From Persicaria tinctoria (taxonomy: Eukaryota > Streptophyta > Magnoliopsida > Caryophyllales > Polygonaceae): a DNA stretch of 64,000 nucleotides. The notes beneath the pieces are model-generated. The model saw only the letters and a program-made list of their open reading frames with translations. It ran no database searches and had not been told where the DNA came from. Shown here one piece after another: positions 53,432-64,000 of the stretch; the stretch's first letter is position 1, and the number at the start of each line of letters is the position of its first letter. The DNA lies in contig JBANSL010000004.1 of NCBI GenBank assembly GCA_037127255.1, positions 27,349,467 through 27,413,466 of the forward strand, given 5' to 3'. Made by a program: the position numbers and the translations under genes.

Positions 53432-54312
53432 CTAATCAGCATCAATTGGCTGAGCAGCATCACTTCTCTGATTCTTGCACCTGTTAAGACAATGAAGCAT
53501 CCATTAGCAAGCTGCAATAGATGAGTTGCAACTTGAAGATAATTGTTGGTTGAACTTTCCAAATCAAGCCGGGAATACATGAACTTAGAGCTATGGATAG
53601 GAACACAATCCGAGATGTTATATACAAGACTGTATAGCAGTATCAAATTAAGTCAATCGGACTGCAAGAGACAAGAAAGGCATACAGAGAAAAATGACCA
53701 TAAGATCAAAGGACAAGTATCAGATAACCAGATGTACAAGGCAATTTTTGGATCCCCAAGCCAGAAAAAATGGGCAAAAGGATACCCACCTATTACACTC
53801 AGCTCGTGATGCATAGTTATGGTTCTTACAATTTGTACATATCCAATCTCCCTCACGCCACTGCTTTGCTCTGTAACATGAAATGCAGAATCAAGTTTCA
53901 AATCTCCTAATTAGGAGCACAAGAGGGAAACCTTCAACATGGAAGGTCCAAAATGAACAAAAAGAACAAGATAATGCAATGACCGAGGTTCACAAAAACA
54001 AGATACTCACTATTAGTTTAGGCATAGCAGCAGTCAGCAGGGAACAAAAAGGAATGATTATTATTACTATATCATATCTCATAGTGCAGTCACCTTTATG
54101 TGTTGCCTAAAAAGGCAATACCTATTCCTCAGGTTTCAGAATCATAGTTCCTTCTTGACACCTTAGAGCATGTACATTCGTGAGCCCGAACTCAGACCCT
54201 TAACTTACTTTTTCTTTGCCACGTCAGCTTAAGAGTCTCATTCCAGTTTTTAAATTTTTACACTCTCATTCGTGAGCCCGAAGGCCCTTAAATTCCTTTT
54301 TACAACTACTCA

Positions 54313-54349
<37 letters not shown>

Positions 54350-57300
54350 GCAAGAAATTAGTGTGTATTTTTTTTATGAAATTATTATTATTATTTATGA
54401 AATTGTAAAACGAAAAAAAAAATCTCATCGTATGAGTATTACGTATATGGGTATTTTATTGCAAACAGATACATCCATACAAGTATATGGGTATTGCTTG
54501 AAATGGGTAGATTTTTTTTATTTCACAACATAATAGTATATGGGTATTATTTAAATATTTTTTTTTAAATAAAAATACATGTAAAATGGGTGTTTATGGG
54601 TAGATAAAAAATAATTCATACTTGAATGTAATTTTATTTTATTTATTTTAATTTAAAAAAATACGTAACTTTCTAGTATATGGGTATTATTTGAATAATT
54701 TTTTTAAAATAAAAATACATGTAAAATGGGTGTTTATGGGTAGATAAAATTAATTTATATTTGAATATAATTTTATTTTATTTTTTTAATTTAAAAAAAT
54801 AAGTAAATTTCATTTTTAACTGGGTGAATTAATGTCTTGTAGTAGTAGTAGTAATGTGTCGGCTGGTACTTTCACCTTCAACATGTTTCAAGGCCAAAAC
54901 GCAGAGCATCAGACTGGGACAATGCGAAACGCAGTCGTTTTGTAATCTGCTGGGCCCATGCGCGCTGCACATGTCCTCGGTTTTGATGCTATGAGCCTTT
55001 CTCCCAAGGCCTTTGCAGGCGGGCCTCAACCTTCGGGCTCATAGGTTTTTTGCATTTCTTTTTTTATTTTTTGCTGATTTGGCAACCCTAAGGGCCTTTG
55101 AGCCCACCATTGAACATGCTCTTAGTACCTTACCATGGAAAAGTTATGAAAAAGGAATATAACTAAAAAGGGAAAAAGGGTATATTAATAAATTAGGTCT
55201 TAATGCTGCTCCTTAACTCCCTTCAATAATATGCTAATATTATCATTCCCCACTTCCATCTATTACCTCCACTCCAATAGTTATCTGTTTTGCAGGGAGC
55301 CTTTGGTAATAAGGCAATCCTTTCTGGTCAACATCACTCTAGTTCTAATTCCTTTGGGGTTAAACCCTGATCTAGACCAAAACCAAGATCGCACTTTGCT
55401 ACAGATTTGGCCACCCCAATTGCTCAAAACTTCAGTAGCTTTATCTCAAGCACAGAGAGATTATAGGAATGACTGTCAAGAAGCTAGTGTTGTCCTAGCT
55501 GTGAGGTCAATCAGGTCATTACTGTGGGTTTCAACAAGGACTGGCTGACTAAGAGATGGTTAAAACAAATTGAACTATTGCTGCAATCCATAGCATTCCA
55601 ACACGTTTCATTCCTAATCAGGGTGAATATCAAGTACGCAAGTGTAAACTGCTTGCTAGTATAAAACCTAGCTGTTACTAAAGTACATATTAAACAATTC
55701 TTCAAACGTTGAACACGCAATTCTATAATTACAATTACTATGACATGAATACCAACTGATAGGGAGTGACGGCTTGACAGTGCTATTTGAAGCACTTAAA
55801 AACTAGTCAAGAAGTTTGAAACCCCACAGCATAGATCAGAGGTTCTCAATGCTATGTATGGGAAGAATAAATGCTGACACAAAGATGCTACAAACAATAT
55901 CATGATTAGAGAAAGCAATTAATTATAGCAGCATAGCCCAAGTTGCAACAGTGTGAAGACCATAATAGAAACCAATCGCCCAGTTTTTCAAGATAAAGCC
56001 TTAAAGATAGAGGAAAGAAGAATACCCTTTCCCCAGGAACGCAGGTGCCACTGGCAGTTGTGGGATGGACACTTGCACGGATGCATACATCTCATGAAGA
56101 TGATCACCAACAGAGCTGGAGGTTTGCCCAAATGCAGGAAACAACAGTTGCTGTTCACTCATCTATACATCCATAAAAATATAATAGGATTGTTAGGAAT
56201 TAGGATTGATTCTGGAATATACTGCAAGTACATATGATGTGGGTAACCTACCTGTCCAGCATTCAGTCTCTTATTATCCCAGTCATGAGCAAGATCGTCA
56301 GAAGCTAAACGCTTGAAGCCTAGAGCTGGTGCACATAAAGAAAGAACAACGGCAACTTAGCAGGGCATAGACCAATTTAACTAAAATAAGTAAAATCCCA
56401 ACACAGTAACTTGTTAAGCAATCTAACAGCACAAGGAGCAATGGCGTACTCAAAGGAAAAGGCAAAACAAGCATATGACCGTGGAGGGAGGGTTGAGGGT
56501 CATTAAAAGGAAGCAAAGCAAGCATCAGCAGTTCGTGTATAATTAAGTGAAAATAATAGGGGTGGGCGCGAGACGGGACGAGACGGAGGTCATCCCGCGT
56601 CCCGTCCCACATAATTTTTACGGGACGGGACCGGGATAGGATTTACTCTTTTTTTTAGAACCCCACACGGGCCTTGTCCCTCATGGGATGGGACGGGCCT
56701 TGTCTCTCAAATAAAAAAGATTATAAAAAATTAAATTTTTTCTATATATTTTGCGATTCTCAAAGACGTAATACATATAGATCTGTCATTTTTTTTTATT
56801 TTACCAGTTTCCCATATATACGTACACGTATGTACGTGTGTACATGTATATAAACACAGATGCAGTGTGTATATATAAGGCCTTCTAGTGGAGGATGCAG
56901 TAAATATATGGCTCGTATAACTGTAAATTACAGTGTGTATAATACACATACACTTTTTTTTTTATGAAACACACACAATATATATAGTATTAGAGTGTGT
57001 ATGAAATATATATATTAATTACATTGTGTATGTGATATATATATATACACACTATACATATAATATAATACATACTTTATATCCTAATTAATATATTATA
57101 TATATAAGTATTACATTATTATTATTAGTAGTAGTATTAGTAGTAGTATATGTGTGTGCGGGATGGGACAGGATTTGCGGGATTCCGATGGGTTGTCCCG
57201 CGTCCCGTCCCGCATAATTTTTGCGGAACGGGACCGGGACGGGATTCACTATTTTTTTTTGAAATCCCGCCGGGATTGGGACGGGACCGGGATTTGCGGG

Positions 57301-59218
57301 ATTTGTGCCCACCCCTAGAAAATAATATAGTTAATTTAAGTCTATGATAAGAAAAATAAATAAATAAATAATTGAGTGAAAATAAGTAAAGAAGGGTATG
57401 ATTAAAACAACTAGTTAACTGAAATTACGCAAGTCATGAATAATAAAGGGGCATAGCTAATTGCCCTAATTGTTACTGTAATGTTGGAGAAGGTTGTACC
57501 TGGTGGTGCAGCATTGCATTTTTTGCACTGCAATAGATGAAAAAAAAACATATGAGAATCCCAAATAATAAGAACAAACACCACGCAGACTATATGCTTT
57601 TTAAAAAATGCTTAAATGAAGGAATCCCTTTCCATTTTAAACTTTTCCGCACCTGAGCTCGGGAAGAGTAATTGTGAAAGCCACAATTACATATCCAATC
57701 ACCATTTCTCCAAGCTTTAGGAACCCCGTACAATTGAGCAGCATTATTTCCAAACTGATGAGTAGGGCCACCACTTCCACTGACTGGCCAAAGTGAAGGA
57801 TTGTTCCCTAGTATCCCCATGTTCAGGTTTTGCTGAAAAGCACCTTGTGCACGAGCAAAAACTCCAGACATAGCAATTGCAGGCACAGAAGCAACCTCCT
57901 TGGGCCGACCACACTTTTTGCACTTCTCTCGTGATGCATAATTGTTGTTAGTGCAAGCTATACACACCCAACCCAAAATGCACGAACGAGAGGGAAAACC
58001 CATGCCAGGTATACGCACGCCAACCAGAAACCAAAGAAAACACACAGATATACTCCAGTCTTTACCAAATAAAAAACACTCAATCTAACACATGTACAAC
58101 AGCAACGACGACAACAACAAGAATCAGCATAGAGGCACACCAAGAGGCACCCGAGTGTATCCCGTTGAGAAGTAGGGTTTGGGGGTCAAGATGTACGCAC
58201 CATTTCCCAAGATAATTGGGAGGGTGTTTATGAAAGACCCAAGAAATAGCACAAGGCACACCAAGAGGCGCCCCAAGAGTCACACGAGAAAAACAAGGTT
58301 GAAATAACATAGAGAGAAGGCGTAAAAGATTGCAGAATAAGACCGTAGACCAAGGCGAAGACCAAACAAAAAACAAAGGCGCACAAAAGGACAAACAAAG
58401 CAAAACATCAACAACATCAACAGCCAGAATACATTTCCTCTGACAGTCCCGATCCATTTCCATATCTACCGTTAGGGTCAAGAGTGTCAGGTTATGTCGA
58501 ATAACTTCCATCCAACTTTTCCTAGGTCTTCCTTTGCCACAAAGTGCGTCTCCTAGATCAAACTCTCGCACCTAAGCACATGTGTCGTAGGTTGCCTTCT
58601 CTGTATGTGCCCCAACCATCAAAGTCTAGACTCTCGCATCTATTCCGTGATGTTAGGCACACCATTGTTTGCACTCTGTATCTTCAAAGTTCAATCTTAG
58701 TTGTATGTTGCTTAATCAAACTACTATTAACTGCACTCGTGTGCATCCAAGGAAGCTATCTAGTAACCCAATATGCAATCATTTCACGTGACATCTCAAT
58801 GGAAGCTGGAAACTGTGAATTAGGGTTATGCACTTATACACAGCAATAAGCCCCAAATTTCAATCCATTAGCCAATACGAGATAGAACCGTTAAATCTAG
58901 TTGCAATCAATTCAAACCGCTAGTACTACCTTGTACAGGAAAACCCTAAGCACAGCTCCATATGAAGTCCCGAATCGGGAATAAAAGATAAAAACTTTAA
59001 GAAAGAAGAAAAAGGTGGAAATAGAATTGCGGGGTGGGAAGAGACGAACCGGCGCAGATCCAATCGCCGATGCGAGGAAGCCATTTGGAATCGGGAGGGG
59101 TTTTGATGTCGACGAGAAGGCGAGGGTGCTTGCAGCGGTTGCAGAAGGAGCGAAAAGCATAGTTTCGGTTATTGCAGCCAGCGCACTCCCAGTCACCTTC
59201 TCTTCCCTCCCCCGACAT
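53432..59218 (-). CDS. RanBP2-type zinc-finger protein, four fingers
   Basis: Seven exons join in phase into 276 codons plus stop: 59218-59050, 57957-57653, 57527-57500, 56325-56252, 56150-56026, 53870-53790 and 53480-53432. Four RanBP2/NZF fingers of the Gly-Asp-Trp-x-Cys ... Asn-x-x-Asn-Tyr-x-x-Arg ... Cys-x2-Cys pattern lie at residues about 8-30, 51-75, 143-162 and 238-264. Finger 3 has Cys-Asn-Cys, one residue shorter than the usual spacing. Fingers 2, 3 and 4 are each split by an intron. In plants such proteins are thought to bind single-stranded RNA or ubiquitin and act in the nucleus or cytoplasm; which applies here is unknown. Introns 1, 3 and 5 carry transposon sequence. Confidence 0.92.
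54166..55121. mobile_element. PIF/Harbinger-type MITE in intron 5 of the zinc-finger gene
   Basis: The left end gagcatgtacattcgtgagc and right end ccattgaacatgctc are inverted, with the 3-bp TSD TTA at 54163-54165 and 55122-55124. A further inner inverted pair ('tgagcccgaagg' near 54273 and 'ccttcgggctca' near 55030) suggests an element inserted in a copy of itself. Confidence 0.75.
54529..54820. repeat. two 145-bp tandem copies inside the MITE
   Basis: A block containing 'agtatatgggtattattt' and 'taaaatgggtgtttatgggt' is present twice with small differences. An (ATT)n tract lies just left at 54315-54345. Confidence 0.85.
56557..57317. mobile_element. hAT-type element, 'gggacgggac' family, copy 2
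   Basis: 761 bp, taggggtgggc termini, and an exact 8-bp TSD gaaaataa at 56549-56556 and 57318-57325. Same architecture as 14561-15424. It lies in intron 3 of the zinc-finger gene, with intact splice sites on both sides. Confidence 0.92.
58437..58680 (-). pseudogene. non-LTR retrotransposon C-terminal fragment in intron 1
   Basis: The minus-strand peptide Lys-Gly-Arg-Pro-Arg-Lys-Ser-Trp-Met-Glu-Val-Ile-Arg, preceded in shifted frames by Trp-Leu-Gly-His-Ile-Gln-Arg-Arg, matches the tail of plant LINE-type reverse transcriptases (Trp-Phe-Gly-His-Val ... Gly-Arg-Pro). It is short and broken. Confidence 0.65.
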
Positions 59219-59790
59219 TGTTGAGAGTCTCTCTCTGCTGAGCTCCGGCCCTTCCGAGCTACTAAGACACCGGTTAACGGCGATAGTAGTTACATACGTG
59301 ATACAATTTTTGTTGGGTGATAATCAATTAATTATTAATTAATTGATACGGAGTAATACTACGCAAGGTACCTTTTCGGAACTTTTGATTTTAATATTTA
59401 TAATTTTTTAAGTAATATTTTATAGTTTTAAATAAATTAAATATAAGATTTTGATTTAATTAGCTTTTGAAATTAGATTTTCAACAACTACTCGCTCCAA
59501 ACTTTTCAAAATTCTATTCATTTTCTCCTATCTCATCTGCTACTCTATCAGCTGGGTTACCAAATATCTTACTAGCTTATGAAAACTCTAATTTAACATA
59601 TATTTAACACACTTAATCCATCAGCTTCAGCTAACCCGTCAGCTCCGTGTTACCAAACTGACCCTTAATATAGTTTGTTTATTAACCAATTAAATATTTT
59701 TTATATTAAAATAATTTATTATTTATTTGTAAGAACATATCTTAGGAAGAAAAAATTTGTAAAATAGGCATTTTTTTTACGAATTTGCAA
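59219..59790. promoter_or_regulatory. upstream region of the zinc-finger gene
   Basis: AT-rich. The 5' UTR and promoter of the minus-strand zinc-finger gene lie at its left side. Around 59560-59670, phrases such as 'cagctgggttaccaaata' and 'cagctccgtgttaccaaact' resemble a MITE, but I could not define ends. Confidence 0.45.
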
Positions 59791-59923
59791 AATGGTCACG
59801 TTTTTGGACAATTTAGGAAGATGTCCACAATATATACTTATTCTCAATTCCCCTCCCTCTACGGACCTCTCTTCTCTCGCCCTATCGATCTGTTCTCTCT
59901 CTCGACACCGGAATCCGCCTCCT

Positions 59924-60283
59924 ATGGCGGTGAGATCGAGCGACCTCCTCCTGTTCGCCGCCGCCGCCGCTCCTCCTCCTCCGCCTGGCTCTTCAATCGC
60001 ATCGGATCTCATATCTGCTTTTCTGACTCGTCTTCCCTCCCTCTCAGATGTCGGCCGCCTCTTCATCCCGATCTACTTCCCGTCTCTCCGGCTTTCGAAG
60101 GCGCCACCGAGCGGAGCAACGAGTAGGTGAGGGGGATGTACCAGTGGCGGCAGGCCAAGCATATCAAATTCAGATCTTCTTCCGGTGCCGATGAGCCAGA
60201 TTTCTCCTTCCTCCAATCCCCTTGTCAAACGAACCCCACCGCCGGAGCTCGGACGCTGATTACCAACGCCAAGCAGGTACCTT
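59924..60283 (+). other. GC-rich leader exon, product not recognised
   Basis: A pyrimidine-rich leader precedes an ATG at 59924 that opens a 68-codon Ala/Pro/Ser-rich frame to about 60130. A second frame from the ATG at about 60136 (Met-Tyr-Gln-Trp-Arg-Gln-Ala-Lys-His-Ile-Lys-Phe) runs about 47 residues to a good splice donor (caag-cag|gtacct, near 60275). It looks like a genuine plant 5' exon, but I do not recognise either peptide. It may belong to the gene whose interior was replaced by the fragments downstream. Confidence 0.4.
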
Positions 60284-60541
60284 CGCTTCAATTGCTCGTT
60301 TGTTTTGATTTAGATGCTCAATTCGATTTAGATGCTCAATCTATTTAGGTCGGGAATTTGAATCTTGAATGATTGGTTTTCAGTTGCTTGGTTGGGATTG
60401 GCTATAGTTCTTGTATTGATGATGTTGTTTCAGGACTTAGGAGTGTGGTTTGGTGCTACTGTTGCAAAATTTAATGTGTTCATATGATGCTTGACCAGTT
60501 AGCAAAACCTAAATAGATTTAAACTTCTTTTAATGTGTTCA

Positions 60542-60937
60542 TAGGGGTGTTATTCGAGCCGAACGAGCCGAGCTTGACATGTTCAAGCTTGTTCGTTTGT
60601 TAAACGAGCTCGAGCCGAGCCGAGCCGAGCCTAATTTTTAAACGAGCTTTTTATTTTGTTCAAGCTCAGCTTGTTTAGGGAAATGAACGAGCTCGAGCCG
60701 AGCTTTTTTCGAGCTTTAAGTAGTTCTACTTGGTTATAACATGCTAACTTAAAGGAAATTTTAGAAATTTCATAGAATTCGAGCTATTCGAGCTTTATTT
60801 GAACGAGCCGAGCTTTCAACCGAGCTTAAAATTTGGTTCAAGCTCGGCTTGTTTAAATAAGTGAGCGAGCTCGAGTCGAGCTTTTTCGAGCCGATCCCGA
60901 GCCGAGTTTGAGCTGTTCAGTTCATATAACAGCCTTA
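60542..60937. mobile_element. hAT-type MITE, 'gagctcgagccgag' family, copy 2
   Basis: 396 bp beginning taggggtgttattcg and ending ataacagcctta. An exact 8-bp TSD, tgtgttca, lies at 60534-60541 and 60938-60945. Its left end matches the reverse complement of the right end of the copy at 4531-4921. Confidence 0.9.
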
Positions 60938-61099
60938 TGTGTTCATATGATGCTTGTTCAGTGAGCTACTTGATCTAGTTCTGAATTAGACAGCAAACTT
61001 AGGGTTAGGGTATGGAATTTCGACATAGTATGTTTGTTAAAACTTTGATACGAAGGTTGGAAGGATCAAGATATGGCTATGAGTTGAACAAATTGTACC

Positions 61100-61866
61100 T
61101 GATATCAATTGGAGTTGAAGCAAACATGAAGCTGAAAAAGGACTTAGCAGTGTCCGAGTCAAAACTTAATGGTGTCCAAGCAAAATTATCTGCAGTTGTT
61201 TCAGAGAATGATGATGCAGTTGAGCACTTAAACGATTCAAAGAAGAAAATTGAGTATTTGACACAAGAGGTGGCTTCTGAGAGGGAAAGGCTTCAAACCG
61301 AGGTGATGATATGATACTGTTGAATCCATACCACTATTGTTTCTTTTTTGTTTATATTATTGGCGAACGTGTCTTAATATTCTACTGATTATGATCATGC
61401 ATGTATCTTCAATGAAGGAGCAAAAACAACACCTCAGTGAAGTGCACTTGGTTGCTCAAAACGAACTACAAGCCGTTATAGCTCAACTAGAGGAGCAATT
61501 GAAAGAATATCAAGAAATGAATGAAGCTACAAAAGTCGAGTTGGAGAATCTGAAGCTTGGAGCTGTTGAGAATTCTTCTTTGCAAGCTAGAGTGAAAGAA
61601 CTCGAAGGAGAGCTTGTGGTAACTAAAGCTGATTTGATAAAGGAGGTAAAATCTTGGCCATGAACATCAGTTTTTGCAAGGTTGTGTAGCAAATAACACT
61701 TAACTCTGATTGCTTAACAATATTTCTGCAGCTGGAAAATGTTCACACATCTGCTGCAACGCGAGAGGTAGAACTGTCGGCAAGGCTAGAGGAGCACATG
61801 CAAAAAGCCCAAAAGGTAGATATCATCAGCGAGAAGGTACACCATCTTGAGCAGGAGTTATTTTGA
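61100..61866 (+). pseudogene. PICC-like coiled-coil protein, partial
   Basis: Three consecutive exons (ending 61302; 61418-61645; 61732 to about 61866) have good splice sites and encode a continuous Glu/Lys/Leu/Ala-rich coiled coil. Its phrases (Glu-Arg-Leu-Gln-Thr-Glu, Gln-Ala-Val-Ile-Ala-Gln-Leu-Glu-Glu-Gln-Leu, Arg-Glu-Val-Glu-Leu) resemble the C-terminal third of the plant coiled-coil protein PICC (PAMP-induced coiled coil). The large N-terminal part and the C-terminal membrane anchor are missing, and the frame stops soon after 61860. I read it as an intron-containing gene fragment. Confidence 0.6.
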
Positions 61867-62421
61867 GCAATTGTAGAATTATTTTGAGCAATTTATTGAG
61901 CTATTATAGCCTTTTCTATGATGCAGGTTGGGTTAAATCATTTTGCTCATGCTAGTGATGTTGTTGTAGAAATTACTAGAAACACTGCATTCCGGGTGAG
62001 ATACTATTGCTGAGTTTGGGTTTGGATTTGCACTAAATTTCTGTTATGTTTGTTATGTGCTTGGTCAGCATTGCCAATTTCTGGAATGGAGCTTTTGTTT
62101 CAGTACTTCCATAAGTTGGTTTTGTAGCTATATGGAAAGAGATTGTTGTGTTCTAGCTTGCTTATCCCTTTTTCATTGGTTTCTTCAAATCTGTTGCTTA
62201 TATTATGTTTAGCTTCTTCTTGGAGATGATTGTTGTGTTCTTTTGCTATATACTGCAGCATGAGGTATGGAAGTTGATTATTGTGCAACTCTGAGATGGA
62301 TTTGTGCAACTCTGAGATGAAGTTGTGCAACTAGTTTAGCAATCTTTCCCTTTATGTACAATTTAGCAATCTTTCTTGTGGTGAACTAGTTTTTCTTTTC
62401 TCATTTTCTTGACTTATCTAT

Positions 62422-62780
62422 CGCGTTTGAGATAGCCTGCGGCATTGCCTTCCTGCACAGCTTCAAGCCGGAGCCTATAGTCCACCGAGATCTCAAGCCG
62501 GGTAACATCCTTCTGGGAAGAAACTACCTGAGCAAGATGATATCAGAGCAAGTCCCAGAGAGTGTCACGTATTTCGGACACTCTATCCTTGCAGGCACGC
62601 TCTACTATATGGACCCTGAGTATTAAAGAACAGGCACTGCCCGGCCAAAGTCGGATTTGTACTCTTTTGGGATCATACTTCCGCAGCTCTTGACTGCTCG
62701 GCATCCTAACAGACTATTGCTCGTCATGGAAAACGCCATGGAGAGTAACTTTTTGCAGTATATGCTAGACTTGGCTGGCC
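62422..62780 (+). pseudogene. U-box/receptor-like protein kinase fragment
   Basis: Reads from kinase subdomain VIa on: Arg-Phe-Glu-Ile-Ala ... Phe-Leu-His-Ser, then the catalytic loop His-Arg-Asp-Leu-Lys-Pro-Gly-Asn-Ile-Leu-Leu. The DFG-equivalent segment that should follow is missing. The activation-segment end Ala-Gly-Thr-x-Tyr-Tyr-Met-Asp-Pro-Glu-Tyr is followed at once by a TAA stop (about 62625), then Lys-Ser-Asp-Leu-Tyr-Ser-Phe-Gly-Ile. The wording (Lys-Pro-Glu-Pro before His-Arg-Asp) is that of U-box-linked kinases (PUB group). Dead fragment; it abuts the next gene piece with no spacer. Confidence 0.75.
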
Positions 62781-64000
62781 AATTTCTTCTACAAGCCTTG
62801 CAATTACGAGTTGTTCGTGAAGGAGTCTCTTAACATGGAAATGGCTAATTTTCATGGCAAGAGTAAGAGGCCGCGTTTTTTCATCTGTTACAATTATGCT
62901 TTTTTTGGCCTTCTAATATGATGTTTTCCTATTGTAGGATGATGGCATGGAGTGGATCTTCCATCTTGACACCGACGAGCTTATGCATCCAACATGCACC
63001 CGCGAATACTCCTTGAGGGAATTGCTGTCACAGATTCCCGGACATGTTGATTTGGTCGTCTTTCCTAATTATGTGAGTCAAGTAGTGAATGCAGATGCAT
63101 CTGTTCTTTAACTGATTTCGCATATTCAATCACTCATTTTTCCATGTTAATTTCTCCAGGAGAGCTGTGTTGAGCGTGCTGATGTTAAGTAGCCCTTTAG
63201 CGAGGTAATTTCTTGGGCTTAAATGAGCGACGAGTTGAGAACTAATCATGCTGCTTTTACAAGGGCTTAAACTGGTTCAGGTTTCGTTGTTCGAAAAGAA
63301 CTTTGATCGTCTACCAAAGGAGACATACTTTGTACACCGTAAAGAATCCACCCGCGGCAATCCAAACTACTTCCTCACTTACGGAAATGGGAAATCGGTT
63401 GCAAAGATTCAAGATCATTTGCGCCCCAATGGTGCTCACCGATGGCACACCTATGTGAAGACGCCAAAGTAAATCAGATTCTCTTTGATTGGAAGATTAA
63501 AGCATATATATTTGTGTTTTTACATCTTTTTTCACAGGGAGGTAAAATTGGATGAGGCAACAGTTCTGCATTTCACGTACTCGAAATACTCTGACTTGAC
63601 TTCAAGACGCGATAGGTGTGGCTGCAAACCCACCAAGGAAGACGTCAACATATGCTTCATGTTGAAATTTGACAGAGCTGTAAGTTCACAAAGATCATGT
63701 GTTTTTGGTTCAACTGTCAAATTGACTCCTTATCCGACACTTCAACATATCTATACAGGCATTCATTATAGCTTGAACTGCGACACAAGAAGAGTTGTTC
63801 AACTTGTAAGACAGTACTCTCACTCTGATTAGCTTGCTTACATCTCAGTGAAAATTTCCTTCTAATCTATAGGTATAAGGAGCATGTAGTGTGGGGCAAC
63901 ACCGAAGTTAAATATAAGCTCTTAAAGAAGGCCTTAGAGCTGGCATTGAAGGTAGTTGACTTGACTATACGGTGTATGTACTTGGATATTGATGTTTCTG
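62781..64000 (+). pseudogene. KOBITO1-like glycosyltransferase, partial, runs off the window
   Basis: Exon pieces lie at 62781-62862, 62938-63072, 63160-63204, 63281-63468, 63538-63679, 63759-63805 and 63873-63951, all with usable splice sites. They encode the conserved middle of KOBITO1/ELD1-type proteins (cell-wall/cellulose-related glycosyltransferase-like): Asn-Tyr-Glu-Leu-Phe-Val, then Ile/Phe-His-Leu-Asp-Thr-Asp-Glu-Leu with the DxD-type acidic motif, [21 protein letters not shown], and Arg-Arg-Asp-Arg-Cys-Gly-Cys-Lys-Pro. An extra base in the first piece and stops near 63190 and 63775 disable it. The N-terminal part is replaced by kinase sequence. A GT92/DUF23 label is an alternative. 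Confidence 0.72.

Overview
The window is nuclear DNA of a flowering plant, most likely a eudicot. It has intron-rich genes with GT-AG (and one GC-AG) splice sites, plant-only families (CAMTA, KOBITO1-like, Agenet), TTTAGGG-type repeats, and plant transposable elements making up well over half the sequence. I could not run database searches. Family names rest on motifs I recognise, and element boundaries rest on terminal repeats plus target-site duplications (TSDs) read by eye.

Layout. 1-1.1 kb: unassigned sequence, then a GC-rich, first-exon-like patch. 1.14-4.48 kb: a deleted Mutator-like element (MULE) with a 9-bp TSD, carrying a GRF-type zinc-finger gene and the C-terminal stub of a transposase. 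4.5-4.9 kb: a small hAT element. 5.8-8.6 kb: a decayed Ty3/gypsy remnant. 8.97-12.80 kb: a Helitron made of 19 tandem copies of its own roughly 170-bp 5' end plus one 3' end. 12.89-17.36 kb: a nested stack (Harbinger MITE, holding a MULE-like element, holding a hAT element). 18.05-25.47 kb: a complete 13-exon CAMTA gene on the minus strand, with a Stowaway MITE and a plastid-derived segment in its introns. 26.4-45.2 kb: a young chromovirus-type (Tekay-like) LTR retrotransposon on the minus strand, interrupted in its RNase H domain by a gag-protease-only LTR element on the plus strand.

45.5-52.1 kb: LINE fragments, an Agenet pseudogene lying upstream of a second Helitron 3' end, and two hAT-like elements sharing an internal block. 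52.44-52.96 kb: an intact single-exon gene for a predicted plastid membrane protein. 53.43-59.22 kb: a seven-exon RanBP2-type zinc-finger gene on the minus strand, convergent with the previous gene, with elements in introns 1, 3 and 5. 59.9-64 kb: an unrecognised leader exon, then same-strand broken pieces of three unrelated genes (PICC-like coiled coil, U-box-type kinase, KOBITO1-like glycosyltransferase), the last two abutting with no spacer.

Only three genes look intact and functional: CAMTA, the plastid membrane protein and the RanBP2 zinc-finger protein. CAMTA is a calmodulin-regulated transcription factor of stress signalling; no functional link among the three is evident. The most unusual structures are the Helitron 5'-end array, the chimeric cluster of gene pieces at the right end, and the GC-rich 20-bp repeat shared between the LTRs and the gag/protease junction of the nested element.
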